In this document: positions 10,501 to 18,442 of the stretch, one piece after another
Layout: every line of letters starts with the position of its first letter
Position numbering within the stretch: the stretch's first letter is position 1
Source of the DNA: Holophagae bacterium
GTDB lineage: Bacteria; Acidobacteriota; Holophagae; Acanthopleuribacterales; Acanthopleuribacteraceae
Direction: 5' to 3'
DNA: 64,000 bases
NCBI GenBank assembly: GCA_029263455.1
Contig: JAJCXM010000004.1
Location: 310,001-374,000, forward strand
The notes under the pieces: generated by a model
Told to the model about the DNA's origin: nothing
What the model saw: the letters and a program-made list of their open reading frames with translations, nothing else
The model's database searches: none
Made by a program: the position numbers and the translations under genes

Positions 10501-10561
10501 CCAAACGCTCTGGGATCTGCTCAATAAAGCCAAGAAGTGCGTCGGCTGGACGTTGGTTCAT
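7514..10561 (-). CDS. SWIM-domain SNF2-family helicase/ATPase
   Basis: About 1015 residues. The N-terminus carries a SWIM zinc finger (C68, C70, C81, H83 by the chosen start). After a long beta-rich middle region come the two RecA-like lobes of a SWI2/SNF2 ATPase: DDMGLGKT Walker A near residue 590, DEAQ box near 680, the LTGTPLENHLGELWSI motif III region and the C-terminal QATDRAHRIGQ motif VI. Such proteins translocate on double-stranded DNA and are thought to remodel DNA-protein or RNA polymerase complexes; bacterial SWIM-SNF2 proteins are mostly uncharacterised. ATG at 10561 has GGGA 5 nt upstream; a GTG at 10591 is an alternative. It follows epmB by about 40 bp on the same strand. Confidence 0.9.
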   Translation of the reverse strand: MNQRPADALLGFIEQIPERLVKQVKKNRLEFDVTHQGESVNAIHVAPNGRKSNVEIDFDPLSSLMTRCTCSCAVGRKGSICKHITGLVLQLVDEMSPQQLNDPLEYLEKYLGGAAIGESHVRLAVQISEQMGQLLPEIHVERPNSDGDFARVRRFTANDSYKLTHVGPYDQHLLEYLKNFRQVVFYSSYPSAKKYPWGFWLSLLGHPRVYWDDKRVKVSQGDIDFRFEERDDRFHVCVVPKEISHADISVYAVDGGLMFVDHLTAQMVVCQVDPFRLQIVRETIEARPALTRNELMRNIQRLERLQSLFNFELPALVEASIAVVAPSLVLMLELNPLDGLVLKPRIQYEGVSERLAVTDDAIYLVSQAGQLIRRNHEQEEALFERFRAWFPIELGTVNADLIQIRELDQAFSALEALKKQRKWSLEWLKRKPRVNRIEKQPRLRLHTDTHGFLRIFLTTEDQEFELDVQSLSDLNSLSSNYVAVGDHEWLQINAQLRNQLGRLKLAVQPDGSKSPLKNAAIPILSDLEDIEWSGAGEFQKKIERWRNLGDQTFDPSPKLNAELRSYQLEGYRWLRRMSDLEIGVCLADDMGLGKTIQGLAILLDRVPTGPALIVAPASVVFNWREEIERFAPSLNAVIYAEDGRGKRLGRLKLGDIVIVSYALLLRDIEMLAKRVWGTLVLDEAQFIKNALSQTAQAATQLKRKWTLALTGTPLENHLGELWSIFRMVDPAVLGDWSTFRQNFMTPIEKNRDRERMEALRLMIRPFILRRTKSEVLSDLPDRTEIIVKVEMTDSQRTRYLEERNRILRQVDDNAENLRLRLLTGILRLRQLACHPSLVDERYKGESSKLALFSQLVQEVASESHRALVFSQFTSFLDLISKELNRIRMPYLTMTGETPVKHRQGLIKRFQDGEVPVFLVSLRAGGTGINLTHANYVFHMDPWWNPAVEDQATDRAHRIGQTEAVTVYRLIAKETIEEAMLKIHDRKKEIVNGLLAGHDQPSRLTVDDMIALIQGN

Positions 10562-10597
10562 CGCGATCCCAATGCTCCCAATTTCTTGCACACAATG

Positions 10598-11638
10598 TCA
10601 CCCACGCAATGAACGGCTGTCGATGTCTTTGAAACGCGTCAAACGGCCATTCGGGTGCTGGTAACCATACCACCCTTCACCCAAGTCATCCAGTTGAGAG
10701 ACGTCTACTTTGCCGGTTCCATCGGGCAAATCAATAACATAGCGAGGGATGTTGACCGAATTCAAGCGAGCCTTGGTAACCAGACTCAATCCCTGTTTAA
10801 GCGTCAGTCGAAAACGAGCGTTCCCGTTCACGCGATCAGGATGGTGCAAATAGTGTCCACTAACACCCATGTCCACCAACCGATCCCAAAGTTGCACCTG
10901 TTGCGTAGAGTCGTCATTGACCGACCTCAAAAGCACGGCCTGGTTCAAGTAAGGCACGCCCACCGATTGCCACATCTTTGATATCCTTGCCGACTCGTCG
11001 GTTATTTCGCTTACGGAGTTGTAATGAGTCACCACCCGTAACGGCAGGTATTGGCTGATTTGACTAATCAAAGATTGCGTCACACGGGCTGGAAAATGAA
11101 CCGGAGCACGGGTATGAATGCGCCATGTCTCAACCTGAGTCCTTGTCTGCAACTGTTCGCCCATCAAACACAATCGCGAATCGGACAGAGTTAGCGGATC
11201 TCCTCCCGAAAGAATGACCTCTTTGATTTCCGGGTTCACATTCAGATAGCCTAACAAAGCTTGCCAATCCGACTCGGAAATGGCGCCCGACGGCGGTTCG
11301 TCGCGTCTAAAACAAAAGCGACAATAAAAATGACAGGATTTGGTCACCAAAACGATGATTCGATCGGTATGTTTGCGGACCACAAAGGGTAAAGACCTTT
11401 GCTGCAAGTCGCCGACGGGATCAATCAAGTCTCCTTCGTCGCTGGCCCATTCTTCTGGCAAGGGCGTCCCCATTCGAGCAATGGCGCTAGAAGGCGAAGT
11501 AGCGAGATCAAGGTAGGAAGTTGGCCACTTCACTGGAAATATGCGACGTACTCGGTCCAACCATTCAGGTTGGATTTCGAGGCGTTCAGCAATTTGATTG
11601 CGTGTCGCAAAGTGTGTCTTCCTATCAGTCACTGACAC
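10598..11638 (-). CDS. epmB: EF-P (R)-beta-lysylation radical SAM enzyme EpmB (KamA family)
   Basis: EpmB is a lysine 2,3-aminomutase that converts (S)-alpha-lysine to (R)-beta-lysine for transfer to EF-P. The radical SAM cluster motif CxxxCxxC (CHFYCRFC) is near residues 101-108, followed by the SGGDPLTLSD motif, and the PLP-binding Lys lies in the GTGKV motif near residue 310. At 346 residues it matches E. coli EpmB rather than the longer clostridial lysine aminomutases. GTG at 11638 is chosen because GGAGG lies 5 nt before it; the frame also contains upstream GTG codons to 11662. It is divergently paired with efp and epmA, which completes the modification pathway and supports the EpmB call. 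Confidence 0.92.
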   Translation of the reverse strand: MSVTDRKTHFATRNQIAERLEIQPEWLDRVRRIFPVKWPTSYLDLATSPSSAIARMGTPLPEEWASDEGDLIDPVGDLQQRSLPFVVRKHTDRIIVLVTKSCHFYCRFCFRRDEPPSGAISESDWQALLGYLNVNPEIKEVILSGGDPLTLSDSRLCLMGEQLQTRTQVETWRIHTRAPVHFPARVTQSLISQISQYLPLRVVTHYNSVSEITDESARISKMWQSVGVPYLNQAVLLRSVNDDSTQQVQLWDRLVDMGVSGHYLHHPDRVNGNARFRLTLKQGLSLVTKARLNSVNIPRYVIDLPDGTGKVDVSQLDDLGEGWYGYQHPNGRLTRFKDIDSRSLRG

Positions 11639-11691
11639 CGGTTCCTCCAGATAGAACACCACTTATAGGCGCTGTTATCATAGAATAGGTC

Positions 11692-11706
11692 GTTTGGCGG
11701 CCAAAC
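11692..11706. promoter_or_regulatory. short inverted repeat in the epmB-efp divergent region
   Basis: GTTTGG-CGG-CCAAAC forms a perfect 6-bp inverted repeat with a 3-nt centre in the roughly 100-bp divergent gap. It lies just after a TAGAAT hexamer (11681-11686) reading toward efp. It could be a 5' leader hairpin of efp or an operator; the sequence does not decide between them. Confidence 0.35.
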
Positions 11707-11746
11707 AGAAACAGCCACTCAATTATTCGACAGGGAAAACGAACTC

Positions 11747-12322
11747 ATGCTACGAACAGATCAATTTAGAAAAAAACTAAAAATAGAGATCGACGGTGAT
11801 CCTTGGATGATGATCGATGTGGATCATGTTAGACCGGGCAAAGGCCAAGGTTTTACGCGCACCAAGATGAAGAACATGGTAACAGGCCAAGTTGTTGAGC
11901 GTACCTTTAAAAGTAACGAAACGGTGGCACAAGCCCGCATCGACTCGGTAACGATGCAGTTCCTCTACCAAACCGGACCTGACTACACGTTCATGAATAC
12001 TGAGACCTACGATCAAGTGAACTTGACCGCTGAACAACTAGGCGATGTGGCAAATTACATTTACGAGAGCTTGGAATGCGATGTCGCCTTTTTCAACGGC
12101 CTCCCCATTACTTGTGATATGGCCAATTTTGTTGAATTAGAAATCGTCGATTGTGAGCCCGGAATTAAGGGCAACACGGCTACCAACGCGCTCAAACCGG
12201 CGGTGGTAAGTAGCGGATTTCGCACCCATGTACCTTTATTCGTTGAACAAGGCGATTGGATCCGCATTGATACCCGGAACGGCGCCTACGTTGAGCGCTG
12301 CAAGAAACCAGAAGGGCGATAA
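11747..12322 (+). CDS. efp: elongation factor P
   Basis: EF-P binds stalled ribosomes between P and E sites and rescues polyproline synthesis. The 191-residue product has the three-domain length. The modified loop reads RPGKGQGF, which places the acceptor lysine at residue 32, equivalent to E. coli Lys34, and is of the KPGKGQ type that is beta-lysylated. The C-terminal domain ends with the GDWIRIDTRNGAYVER signature. AGGGA lies about 10 nt upstream of the ATG. The modification enzymes flank it on both sides (epmB divergent, epmA one base downstream), so the acceptor, the beta-lysine synthase and the ligase are in one locus. Confidence 0.97.
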   Translation: MLRTDQFRKKLKIEIDGDPWMMIDVDHVRPGKGQGFTRTKMKNMVTGQVVERTFKSNETVAQARIDSVTMQFLYQTGPDYTFMNTETYDQVNLTAEQLGDVANYIYESLECDVAFFNGLPITCDMANFVELEIVDCEPGIKGNTATNALKPAVVSSGFRTHVPLFVEQGDWIRIDTRNGAYVERCKKPEGR

Positions 12323-12323
12323 C

Positions 12324-13529
12324 TTGACCCAATGGATCGGGTCATTTAGGGACCGGATCCCGCTCTCAGAATTCAATAACCAAGAAGAAGGACTCATTGC
12401 CGGGTTAGCCGTATTTGGGTCAACCCAATGGCGCCTCCACGACCATAGCGGTTCCATAGTCATCAGTCATCCGCATGTCGTTAAACAGCTACCGCTACAG
12501 CAATCGGTGTGGCTTGCACTGCGCTATCACGCAGGCGAGCCCAACATCGTCTATATACAAATCAGACACGTTAAGGACGAGCAAGAGCGTTTATGGAGCA
12601 AACGCAATCAATTGACCAGTCGTTGGCAAATCGCCAGAGCGCTGCGCACGTTTTTTCTTAAGCAAGGATTCATGGAAGTAGAAACACCCGCTCGCGTGTT
12701 AACGCCAGCTATTGAGCCCTTTTTAGAGGCAATTCCCAGCGCAGACCAATGGCTTAGAACTTCACCGGAACTGCACATGAAGCGCCTCTTGGCGGCTGGT
12801 TTCGAACCCATCTTTCAGCTTGCTCCCGCTTTTCGAGATGAGCCACGAGGCCGAACACATCGTGAAGAATTTCAGATGTTGGAATGGTATCGTGTTTTTG
12901 CTGATCTGCAGACGATTATTGACGATGTTGGTGGCCTATTAGCAGCGCTAGCGGACTATGCAGCGGATCCCGAATGGTTTCGTCAAGATATTGAGGTCTT
13001 GTCAGTCAAACAACTCTTTTGGCAGCGTTTGAAGCTGGACCTAGGCAATCGTCAAGACAAATCTATTCTGACCGGTTATTGTGAGGAGAATCAGATCCAT
13101 CATCAGGAAGACGATTCTTGGGACGATCTGTTTTTCAGAATTATGCTCGGCAAACTTGAGTCAGGGCTGGGAACAGAACGGCCACTAATACTGACCGACT
13201 ACCCGGCAAGTCAATGTGCATTGGCGAAATGCGCTGAGGTCCAAGAAGACAAATTTCCCACTTGCCATCGTTTTGAACTGTACATGCGCGGCATTGAGTG
13301 TGCCAACGCCTTTTATGAGTTGGTAGATCCCGTGGAACAAGAAAAACGCATCCACCAAGCCCAAAAAGAACGAACGCATTTACAGCGACCGATTTTCCCA
13401 ACCGACAAGTCTTTCCTGGCCGCACTCGATAGTGGGCTACCTCCTTCGGCAGGGATCGCCTTAGGTTTTGACCGTCTGGTGATGGTTCTGTTGGGCCAGT
13501 CTTCGATCGACGAAGTGACCCCCTTTTAG
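12324..13529 (+). CDS. epmA: EF-P--lysine ligase EpmA (LysRS-like class II enzyme) with N-terminal extension
   Basis: EpmA activates beta-lysine with ATP and attaches it to the EF-P lysine. It shows class II synthetase motif 2 (FRDEPRGRTHREEFQMLEWY, near residue 170) and motif 3 (GIALGFDRLVM, near 385), plus the TSPELHMKRLL segment typical of LysRS/EpmA. The start is TTG at 12324, one base after the efp stop, with GAAGG 8 nt upstream; this gives 401 residues. E. coli EpmA is about 325 residues and begins right at the catalytic core. Here about 90 extra N-terminal residues are predicted beta-rich with a LHDHSGSI-type strand pattern, resembling a reduced OB fold like the anticodon domain of LysRS (inference). 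The stop abuts the convergent pheA stop with no spacer. Confidence 0.93.
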   Translation: MTQWIGSFRDRIPLSEFNNQEEGLIAGLAVFGSTQWRLHDHSGSIVISHPHVVKQLPLQQSVWLALRYHAGEPNIVYIQIRHVKDEQERLWSKRNQLTSRWQIARALRTFFLKQGFMEVETPARVLTPAIEPFLEAIPSADQWLRTSPELHMKRLLAAGFEPIFQLAPAFRDEPRGRTHREEFQMLEWYRVFADLQTIIDDVGGLLAALADYAADPEWFRQDIEVLSVKQLFWQRLKLDLGNRQDKSILTGYCEENQIHHQEDDSWDDLFFRIMLGKLESGLGTERPLILTDYPASQCALAKCAEVQEDKFPTCHRFELYMRGIECANAFYELVDPVEQEKRIHQAQKERTHLQRPIFPTDKSFLAALDSGLPPSAGIALGFDRLVMVLLGQSSIDEVTPF

Positions 13530-14594
13530 TCATCGCGATCTTGGATATGAGCCCAATATTTTGAGGAAACTGCAATAGGGTTTCAACTCATTAATGGCGT
13601 CGCCCAACAAAACGTCTTCAACGTGTCCTTCAACGTCCAAAAAGAACATGTACTCCCACATTTTCCCCTTCACCGGACGACTCTCAATTTTCATCAAATT
13701 AAGACCTCGCCGACGAAAAGGCTCTAGCATCAAGCTCAAAATGCCCGTTTCATCGCGAAAACTGAATAACAAAGACGTTCTGTCTTTACCACTGGACGAG
13801 GGACTGTTTTCACCAATGACTAGAAATCGCGTGTAGTTATCGTGGTGATCTTCGATTTTGTTGGCGACCACCTGCAATCCATATAGATTGGTGGCCTGAC
13901 CACAAGCAACGGCGGCGGCCGTATCGTCTTCAGACGCGATTTGGGCTGCTCTTGCAGTACTGGCGACATCGATGCAGGGTATCTCAGGTAAATGATCATC
14001 TAGCCAACGCCGACACTGAGCAAGGGCTTGACTATGGGAATACACCGTCTTGATATCGCTCATCTTGCCCGACTTCGAGAGCAGATCATGGGAGATTTCC
14101 AAATAATTTTCGGAAATGATTTGCAGCGGCGATTCTAAGAACATGTCTAGCGTATGTGTGACTGCCCCCTCGTTTGAGTTTTCAATCGGGACGACTCCGT
14201 ATTTGGCCCGTTTGCAACTTACTTCCTCAAAGATAGACGGAATACTTTTTGCCGGCACCAACATGGCGGAATGCCCAAACTGTTGCATCGCGGCAACATG
14301 GGTGAAAGTCGCTCGCGGCCCTAAAAAGACAACGATAATTGGATGCTCTAGTGACAGCGAAGCCGAGATAATTTCGCGAAAAACTTTACGGATTGAATCG
14401 CTTGGAAAGGGACCGGGATTATGAGCGCTCAATCGTTCAAAAATAGTTCTTTCGCGACTGGGAACGTAGAGTTCTTGTTTAGCTTTGGTTTTGATCTTGC
14501 CAACATCAACCACAACCGCCGCTCGCTTGTTAAGCAATTCAAGAATTTGATCATCAATGCGATCGATCTTATCTCGAAGTTCGTCGATACTCAT
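13530..14594 (-). CDS. pheA: bifunctional chorismate mutase / prephenate dehydratase
   Basis: Converts chorismate to prephenate and then to phenylpyruvate for phenylalanine synthesis. The 354 residues hold an AroQ-type chorismate mutase domain (1 to about 85), a prephenate dehydratase domain (about 88-275) with the VPIENSNEGAV motif and the catalytic TRF motif, and a C-terminal ACT regulatory domain (about 283-354) with the ESRP motif for Phe binding and feedback control. The layout is the standard P-protein. The ATG overlaps the TGA stop of the upstream methyltransferase gene (ATGA, 14591-14594), so translation is likely coupled. It is the last gene of the metG-trmH-like-pheA run. Confidence 0.95.
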   Translation of the reverse strand: MSIDELRDKIDRIDDQILELLNKRAAVVVDVGKIKTKAKQELYVPSRERTIFERLSAHNPGPFPSDSIRKVFREIISASLSLEHPIIVVFLGPRATFTHVAAMQQFGHSAMLVPAKSIPSIFEEVSCKRAKYGVVPIENSNEGAVTHTLDMFLESPLQIISENYLEISHDLLSKSGKMSDIKTVYSHSQALAQCRRWLDDHLPEIPCIDVASTARAAQIASEDDTAAAVACGQATNLYGLQVVANKIEDHHDNYTRFLVIGENSPSSSGKDRTSLLFSFRDETGILSLMLEPFRRRGLNLMKIESRPVKGKMWEYMFFLDVEGHVEDVLLGDAINELKPYCSFLKILGSYPRSR

Positions 14595-15382
14595 GTTGCC
14601 TCTTTTTTCCCTGGTTCTTTGTTAGACGCATTATCACAGAATTGCCTATCAAACCAGCTCACCGCATGAAAGGCAAATACTGAAAGAGCTGAACTCACAT
14701 TCATGGAACGCTTATGACCAGACATAGGAATAGAAAGCACTGTTTGGCAGCGCTCTTTCAGGTTCTTAGCCAAACCAGATTCTTCGTTACCTAGCAACAC
14801 AGAAACAGGTCCAGTCGGTTTCCAGTCAAAAATGCTATTTGATTCGTCGTCAAGTTCAAGGGCAATGCATTCACGCTCGGAGGCCTCGAGGTAGGCCAAT
14901 AAATCGGGTTCGTGAATCAGAGGCACCCAATTTTCAGCTCCTCGTGCTGTTCTCTTGAATTGGGCATGGTCGGGCGAGAACCAACTGGCGCCGTAAATGA
15001 GACGTTCCATGCCGAAATTGTCAATCAGCCGGACAAAACTGCCCATATTGTGAGGACTGCGAACCTGGTCTGCAATGACTTCAATCGGATAGCTTGGCTG
15101 CCAACCTATCTGTAAAGGCGCGCTACTGATTTGGGGTAGCCCTGCCTGAAGACGATGAAACGCCGAGAAATCCGCAAGTTTTTCATCATCTGCTTGCCAA
15201 CTCGGAGGCCTGTAGACATCAAGTTCGACCAGCTTCTGAAGTCTCTGATAGTGAGATAAAAATCGATTAATATCGTGTGATTCCAGGCAAATATCGGCCC
15301 ACTGCGCGAGGATGCGATGCTGTTGTCGCGCGCTTAAGCCGACAAACTTGCGTTCTGATATCGTCTCAGCGGACTTTTCCAC
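14591..15382 (-). CDS. TrmH/SpoU-family (SPOUT) RNA 2'-O-methyltransferase
   Basis: The 263-residue product has all three SPOUT motifs in its C-terminal 170 residues: motif 1 NMGSFVR, motif 2 VLLGNEESGL and motif 3 SIPMSGHKRSMNVSSA, which together form the knotted SAM site and dimer interface. About 90 N-terminal residues are a charged helical extension that could bind RNA. The target (tRNA Gm18, 23S rRNA or another site) cannot be assigned. The GTG start lies within the end of metG (17-bp overlap) and the end overlaps pheA by 4 bp, so the gene is expressed as the middle of a tightly coupled trio. Confidence 0.9.
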   Translation of the reverse strand: MEKSAETISERKFVGLSARQQHRILAQWADICLESHDINRFLSHYQRLQKLVELDVYRPPSWQADDEKLADFSAFHRLQAGLPQISSAPLQIGWQPSYPIEVIADQVRSPHNMGSFVRLIDNFGMERLIYGASWFSPDHAQFKRTARGAENWVPLIHEPDLLAYLEASERECIALELDDESNSIFDWKPTGPVSVLLGNEESGLAKNLKERCQTVLSIPMSGHKRSMNVSSALSVFAFHAVSWFDRQFCDNASNKEPGKKEAT

Positions 15383-17489
15383 GTTCCATCGATTCCGTTC
15401 TTAGAGGTTGCCCTTTCAGTAAGACTTCATTTTCCTCATATAGTAAGCGTCCGTTTTGAATTGACAACGGTACCGCAGAAAACTGGTCAAAGGTCAATTC
15501 GTCTTTATGGGTCGAAGGGTCATTTACGGATGTGCCGACGGCCACTTCGGACAGCTCAAATAGATCCAACTGTTTCTTGCGTTCACCGGTCAGGATCATC
15601 CCGCAGGATTGAACGCCACGTAAATCAGCTGGTTGCAAGTTAGCCACAACCAAGACTTTGCGGCCTAGCAACTGGTCAGGCGAATAATGCGCCACCAAAC
15701 CTGCGACGATCGTCCTGGCCGCACCTTCTCCCAAATTCACTTTCAATACGTACAAGCGATCCGCTTGTGGATGGTTTTCAACGGCAACTATTTCGCCTAC
15801 CCGTAAATCAACGGTCTTGAAATCAATCCATTCACCGGAAAACCGACGTTGCCATTGTGGCGCTTCTTTGGGGTCTAATTTCCGAAACAGGATTTCCGGT
15901 TCGCCAATACAATGAGCGAAGGGAAAAGCAAAACGGGTCCCCATTTCCCAATTATCCACCGAACAATTCAACATACGGCCCATGCGCTCTGCAGTAGTTG
16001 GCATAAACGGTCTCAACATGGTCGCTATCGCCTGCACCACACCCGCCAAAGTCGACACCGTTGCCTGCGCCAACGCAGCGTCCGTTTTGATTTGTTCCCA
16101 AGGTGCCATGTCCTGAAAAAACTTATTACTGGCATTGCCCAACGAAAGTATTAAACGCATGGCCTCACGAATCTTAACCGCCTCCAAGGCCTGATCCACT
16201 TGCTCGCAAATTACACGGGCTTGTTCGATGAAAACCTGATGTTCGTCGGTTGCGGCGTCCATGTTTATCTCACCGGCAAAGTTCTTCTTTAGATAAACCA
16301 ACGTTCGGTTGACTAGATTGCCTATGTTGTCGATGAATTCTGAATTCACCTTCTCATAAAAGTCTGCCCAGACAAACGCGGAATCATTGCGCTCCGGTCG
16401 AATCGCAAGTAAATGGAAGCGCCACAAATCGATATCAATGCCAGTCGTTTGCACGTCGGTGCCAAAAACACCAATGTGACGCGATTTAGAGAACTTCGTA
16501 TCCTCGTAATTCAAGTACTCCGTGGAATTGATGTGGTGTAACAGCGTCCAAGGCTGGCCAGACCCAATCAAGGAGGCAGGAAAAACAACGGTATGAAAAG
16601 GAATATTGTCTTTGGCCATGAACTGGTATAGCTGAACATTATCTGGCGCTTGCCACCACGTCTTCCAGTCCTCTCGCGCCGCCGCCGTTATCGAGATATA
16701 CCCAATCGGCGCATCAAACCAAACATAAAATACCTTGTCTTCGAATCCTGGCTTAGGGACTGGAATGCCCCACTCCAGATCCCGCGTAATAGGACGAGCT
16801 GCGAGTCCTTTGTCTAGCCAAGCTTGAGTAGTTTGAATCGCATTCTTGCTCCACTGTCCGCGCTCCGACGATTTCTTGAACCATTTCGCCAATTGAGGTT
16901 GAATCTTGTCAAGATTCAAGTACAGGTGCTTCGTTTCTTTAAGTACGGGTGTCCTTTGACATAACTTGCAACGCGCATTCAAGAGACTTTCAGGGTCCAA
17001 TAGTTTGCCACATTGATCACATTGATCACCGCGCGCATCTTCGTAAGCGCAATGAGGACATGTTCCTTCGACATAACGGTCGGCCAAAAACATCTTGTCG
17101 AAATCGCAATAGGTACGATCAGAACTGGTTTCACTAATAAGACCTCTTGCATCTAAATCTTTAAATATGTCCTGTGCAACCTTGGTCTGGGTAGGTGTTG
17201 AGGTCCGGCCAAAAATATCAAACGAGATATGAAATGCCTCATAAATGTCCCGATGGATGACAAAATACTTATCACATATTTCTCGCGGACTTAGGCCTTC
17301 CTCGCGGGCTCTATTCTCAGTCGCAGTCCCATATTCATCCGTGCCACACACATACAGTGTTTCGTACCCTTTGGCACGACAAAACCGTGCATAAACATCC
17401 GCTGAAAGGACACAGCCGATGATATTGCCCAAGTGAGGCACATTATTGACGTATGGAAGCGCCGATGTGATGAGTTTACGCAAAGCCAC
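15366..17489 (-). CDS. metG: methionyl-tRNA synthetase with C-terminal tRNA-binding domain
   Basis: Charges tRNA-Met. The 707-residue product has the class I HLGN motif at 19-22, a four-cysteine zinc knuckle pair at about 144-177 (CPHC, CDQC, CKLC), the second signature as KFSKS near 331-335 in place of KMSKS, the helical anticodon domain, and a C-terminal EMAP-II/Trbp111-like OB domain from about residue 590 that aids tRNA binding and dimerisation. The GTG start lies directly on the GGGAGG ribosome site; a TTG two codons later is better spaced and may be the real start. The upstream 104 bp to moaE holds a TTGACA hexamer but no well-spaced -10. Confidence 0.96.
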   Translation of the reverse strand: MALRKLITSALPYVNNVPHLGNIIGCVLSADVYARFCRAKGYETLYVCGTDEYGTATENRAREEGLSPREICDKYFVIHRDIYEAFHISFDIFGRTSTPTQTKVAQDIFKDLDARGLISETSSDRTYCDFDKMFLADRYVEGTCPHCAYEDARGDQCDQCGKLLDPESLLNARCKLCQRTPVLKETKHLYLNLDKIQPQLAKWFKKSSERGQWSKNAIQTTQAWLDKGLAARPITRDLEWGIPVPKPGFEDKVFYVWFDAPIGYISITAAAREDWKTWWQAPDNVQLYQFMAKDNIPFHTVVFPASLIGSGQPWTLLHHINSTEYLNYEDTKFSKSRHIGVFGTDVQTTGIDIDLWRFHLLAIRPERNDSAFVWADFYEKVNSEFIDNIGNLVNRTLVYLKKNFAGEINMDAATDEHQVFIEQARVICEQVDQALEAVKIREAMRLILSLGNASNKFFQDMAPWEQIKTDAALAQATVSTLAGVVQAIATMLRPFMPTTAERMGRMLNCSVDNWEMGTRFAFPFAHCIGEPEILFRKLDPKEAPQWQRRFSGEWIDFKTVDLRVGEIVAVENHPQADRLYVLKVNLGEGAARTIVAGLVAHYSPDQLLGRKVLVVANLQPADLRGVQSCGMILTGERKKQLDLFELSEVAVGTSVNDPSTHKDELTFDQFSAVPLSIQNGRLLYEENEVLLKGQPLRTESMERGKVR

Positions 17490-17593
17490 CCTCCCGAAAA
17501 CGTAAAGCCAAGACTATAGCAATTAACTGAAAGTGATGGGTGTCAAATCGAGCTGCAAACCGCGTTTTCACGCTGAACCAATTTGGTCAGCTT

Positions 17594-18049
17594 CTACTCA
17601 CTTTGCTGCTGCCCATCATGAACGACACAGCAGCCATCGTCTGGATGAAGCCACTGCGTTTCACCATCTTCATAAAACTCTTTTTTCCAAATCGGGACAC
17701 GTTGTTTCAACGTGTCGATAAGAAACCTTAAGGTAGCAAATCCCTCAACTCGATGAGGCGAGGAAACGGTTATGAAGACGCTTGAGGCACCCACATCCAT
17801 TTCACCTAGCCTATGAACAAGCTGCACCCGCCTTACGTCGGGCCATTTCAAAAGGGCCTCATTGGCCACACGCTCAAGCTCCGATTGAGCCATCGGTTCA
17901 TAAGCTTCATAGGCAAGTCTAATAACTTTCCGGCCTTCGTGATGGTTGCGCACTGTGCCCGAGAAACTCAATACCGCCCCACATTCAGGATGTTGGGCCT
18001 GTGCCAAAAGGTCCTGTTCCCGTATGACATTCCGTGTCAGTAAAATCAA
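17594..18049 (-). CDS. moaE: molybdopterin synthase large (catalytic) subunit
   Basis: MoaE takes sulfur from the thiocarboxylate of MoaD and converts cPMP to molybdopterin. The 151-residue length is typical. Conserved elements are GTVR (31-34), SPHR (97-100) and the VPIWKKE motif with Lys122/Lys123 for the active site. The start codon is TTG at 18049, separated by one base from the moaD stop and preceded by GGAGGA that is also the 3' end of moaD; translation is therefore coupled. No other moa, moe or mog gene is in the window, so the rest of the pathway must lie elsewhere. Confidence 0.94.
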   Translation of the reverse strand: MILLTRNVIREQDLLAQAQHPECGAVLSFSGTVRNHHEGRKVIRLAYEAYEPMAQSELERVANEALLKWPDVRRVQLVHRLGEMDVGASSVFITVSSPHRVEGFATLRFLIDTLKQRVPIWKKEFYEDGETQWLHPDDGCCVVHDGQQQSE

Positions 18050-18050
18050 C

Positions 18051-18299
18051 TCATCCTCCAGAAACGGGCGGTATCAGTGCTAGCTCGTCGCTACCAGAAA
18101 TGGTTCGTTGCGGCGTGGCAAACTCACAATTTACAGCCAAACGACTGAATTCACGAAAACCAGCTAGATCCGGGTAACAATCAAAAAAGTGATCTAAACA
18201 CAATCGGACGGTCCAAGACTCGGGACCGTCCATAGCGACGACGTCGCAACCAACGCGCTCGCGAAATAAAGCAAAAAGGCGCAGATTATATTGAGACAT
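18051..18299 (-). CDS. moaD: molybdopterin synthase sulfur-carrier subunit
   Basis: An 82-residue ubiquitin-fold protein that ends in the diagnostic Gly-Gly whose C-terminus is adenylated and thiocarboxylated. The open frame extends upstream to 18461, but ATG at 18299 is chosen: it gives the family length, begins with the MSQYNLRLFALFRE beta-strand pattern and has AAGGGGGG about 10 nt upstream. It is immediately followed by moaE. The divergent pdxS promoter lies about 70-90 bp upstream, so the 143-bp gap serves both units. Confidence 0.88.
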   Translation of the reverse strand: MSQYNLRLFALFRERVGCDVVAMDGPESWTVRLCLDHFFDCYPDLAGFREFSRLAVNCEFATPQRTISGSDELALIPPVSGG

Positions 18300-18364
18300 G
18301 TCGTCGTCGCCCCCCTTTTGAGGCATTCTAACCTGTACCCTAGATATTGAGGAACCGCTGTGTA

Positions 18365-18393
18365 TTGCAACATACAAGCATTCAAGCGATAAT
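18365..18393 (+). promoter_or_regulatory. candidate sigma70 promoter of the pdxST operon
   Basis: TTGCAA (18365-18370), a 17-bp spacer and GATAAT (18388-18393) match the sigma70 pattern at 4/6 and 5/6. Transcription would begin near 18400, leaving a leader of about 40 nt with GGAGGTAA at 18431-18438 before the TTG start. Confidence 0.55.
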
Positions 18394-18442
18394 GTGCGGC
18401 CCATACGCGGGAAGGGGCATACACGCTCTTGGAGGTAATACC

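Noticed and set aside
17572-17591. GCTGAACC-AATTT-GGTCAGC hairpin behind moaE as a terminator
   Set aside because: On the minus strand it is followed by GTGAAAACGC, with no T-run; too weak to list as a terminator.
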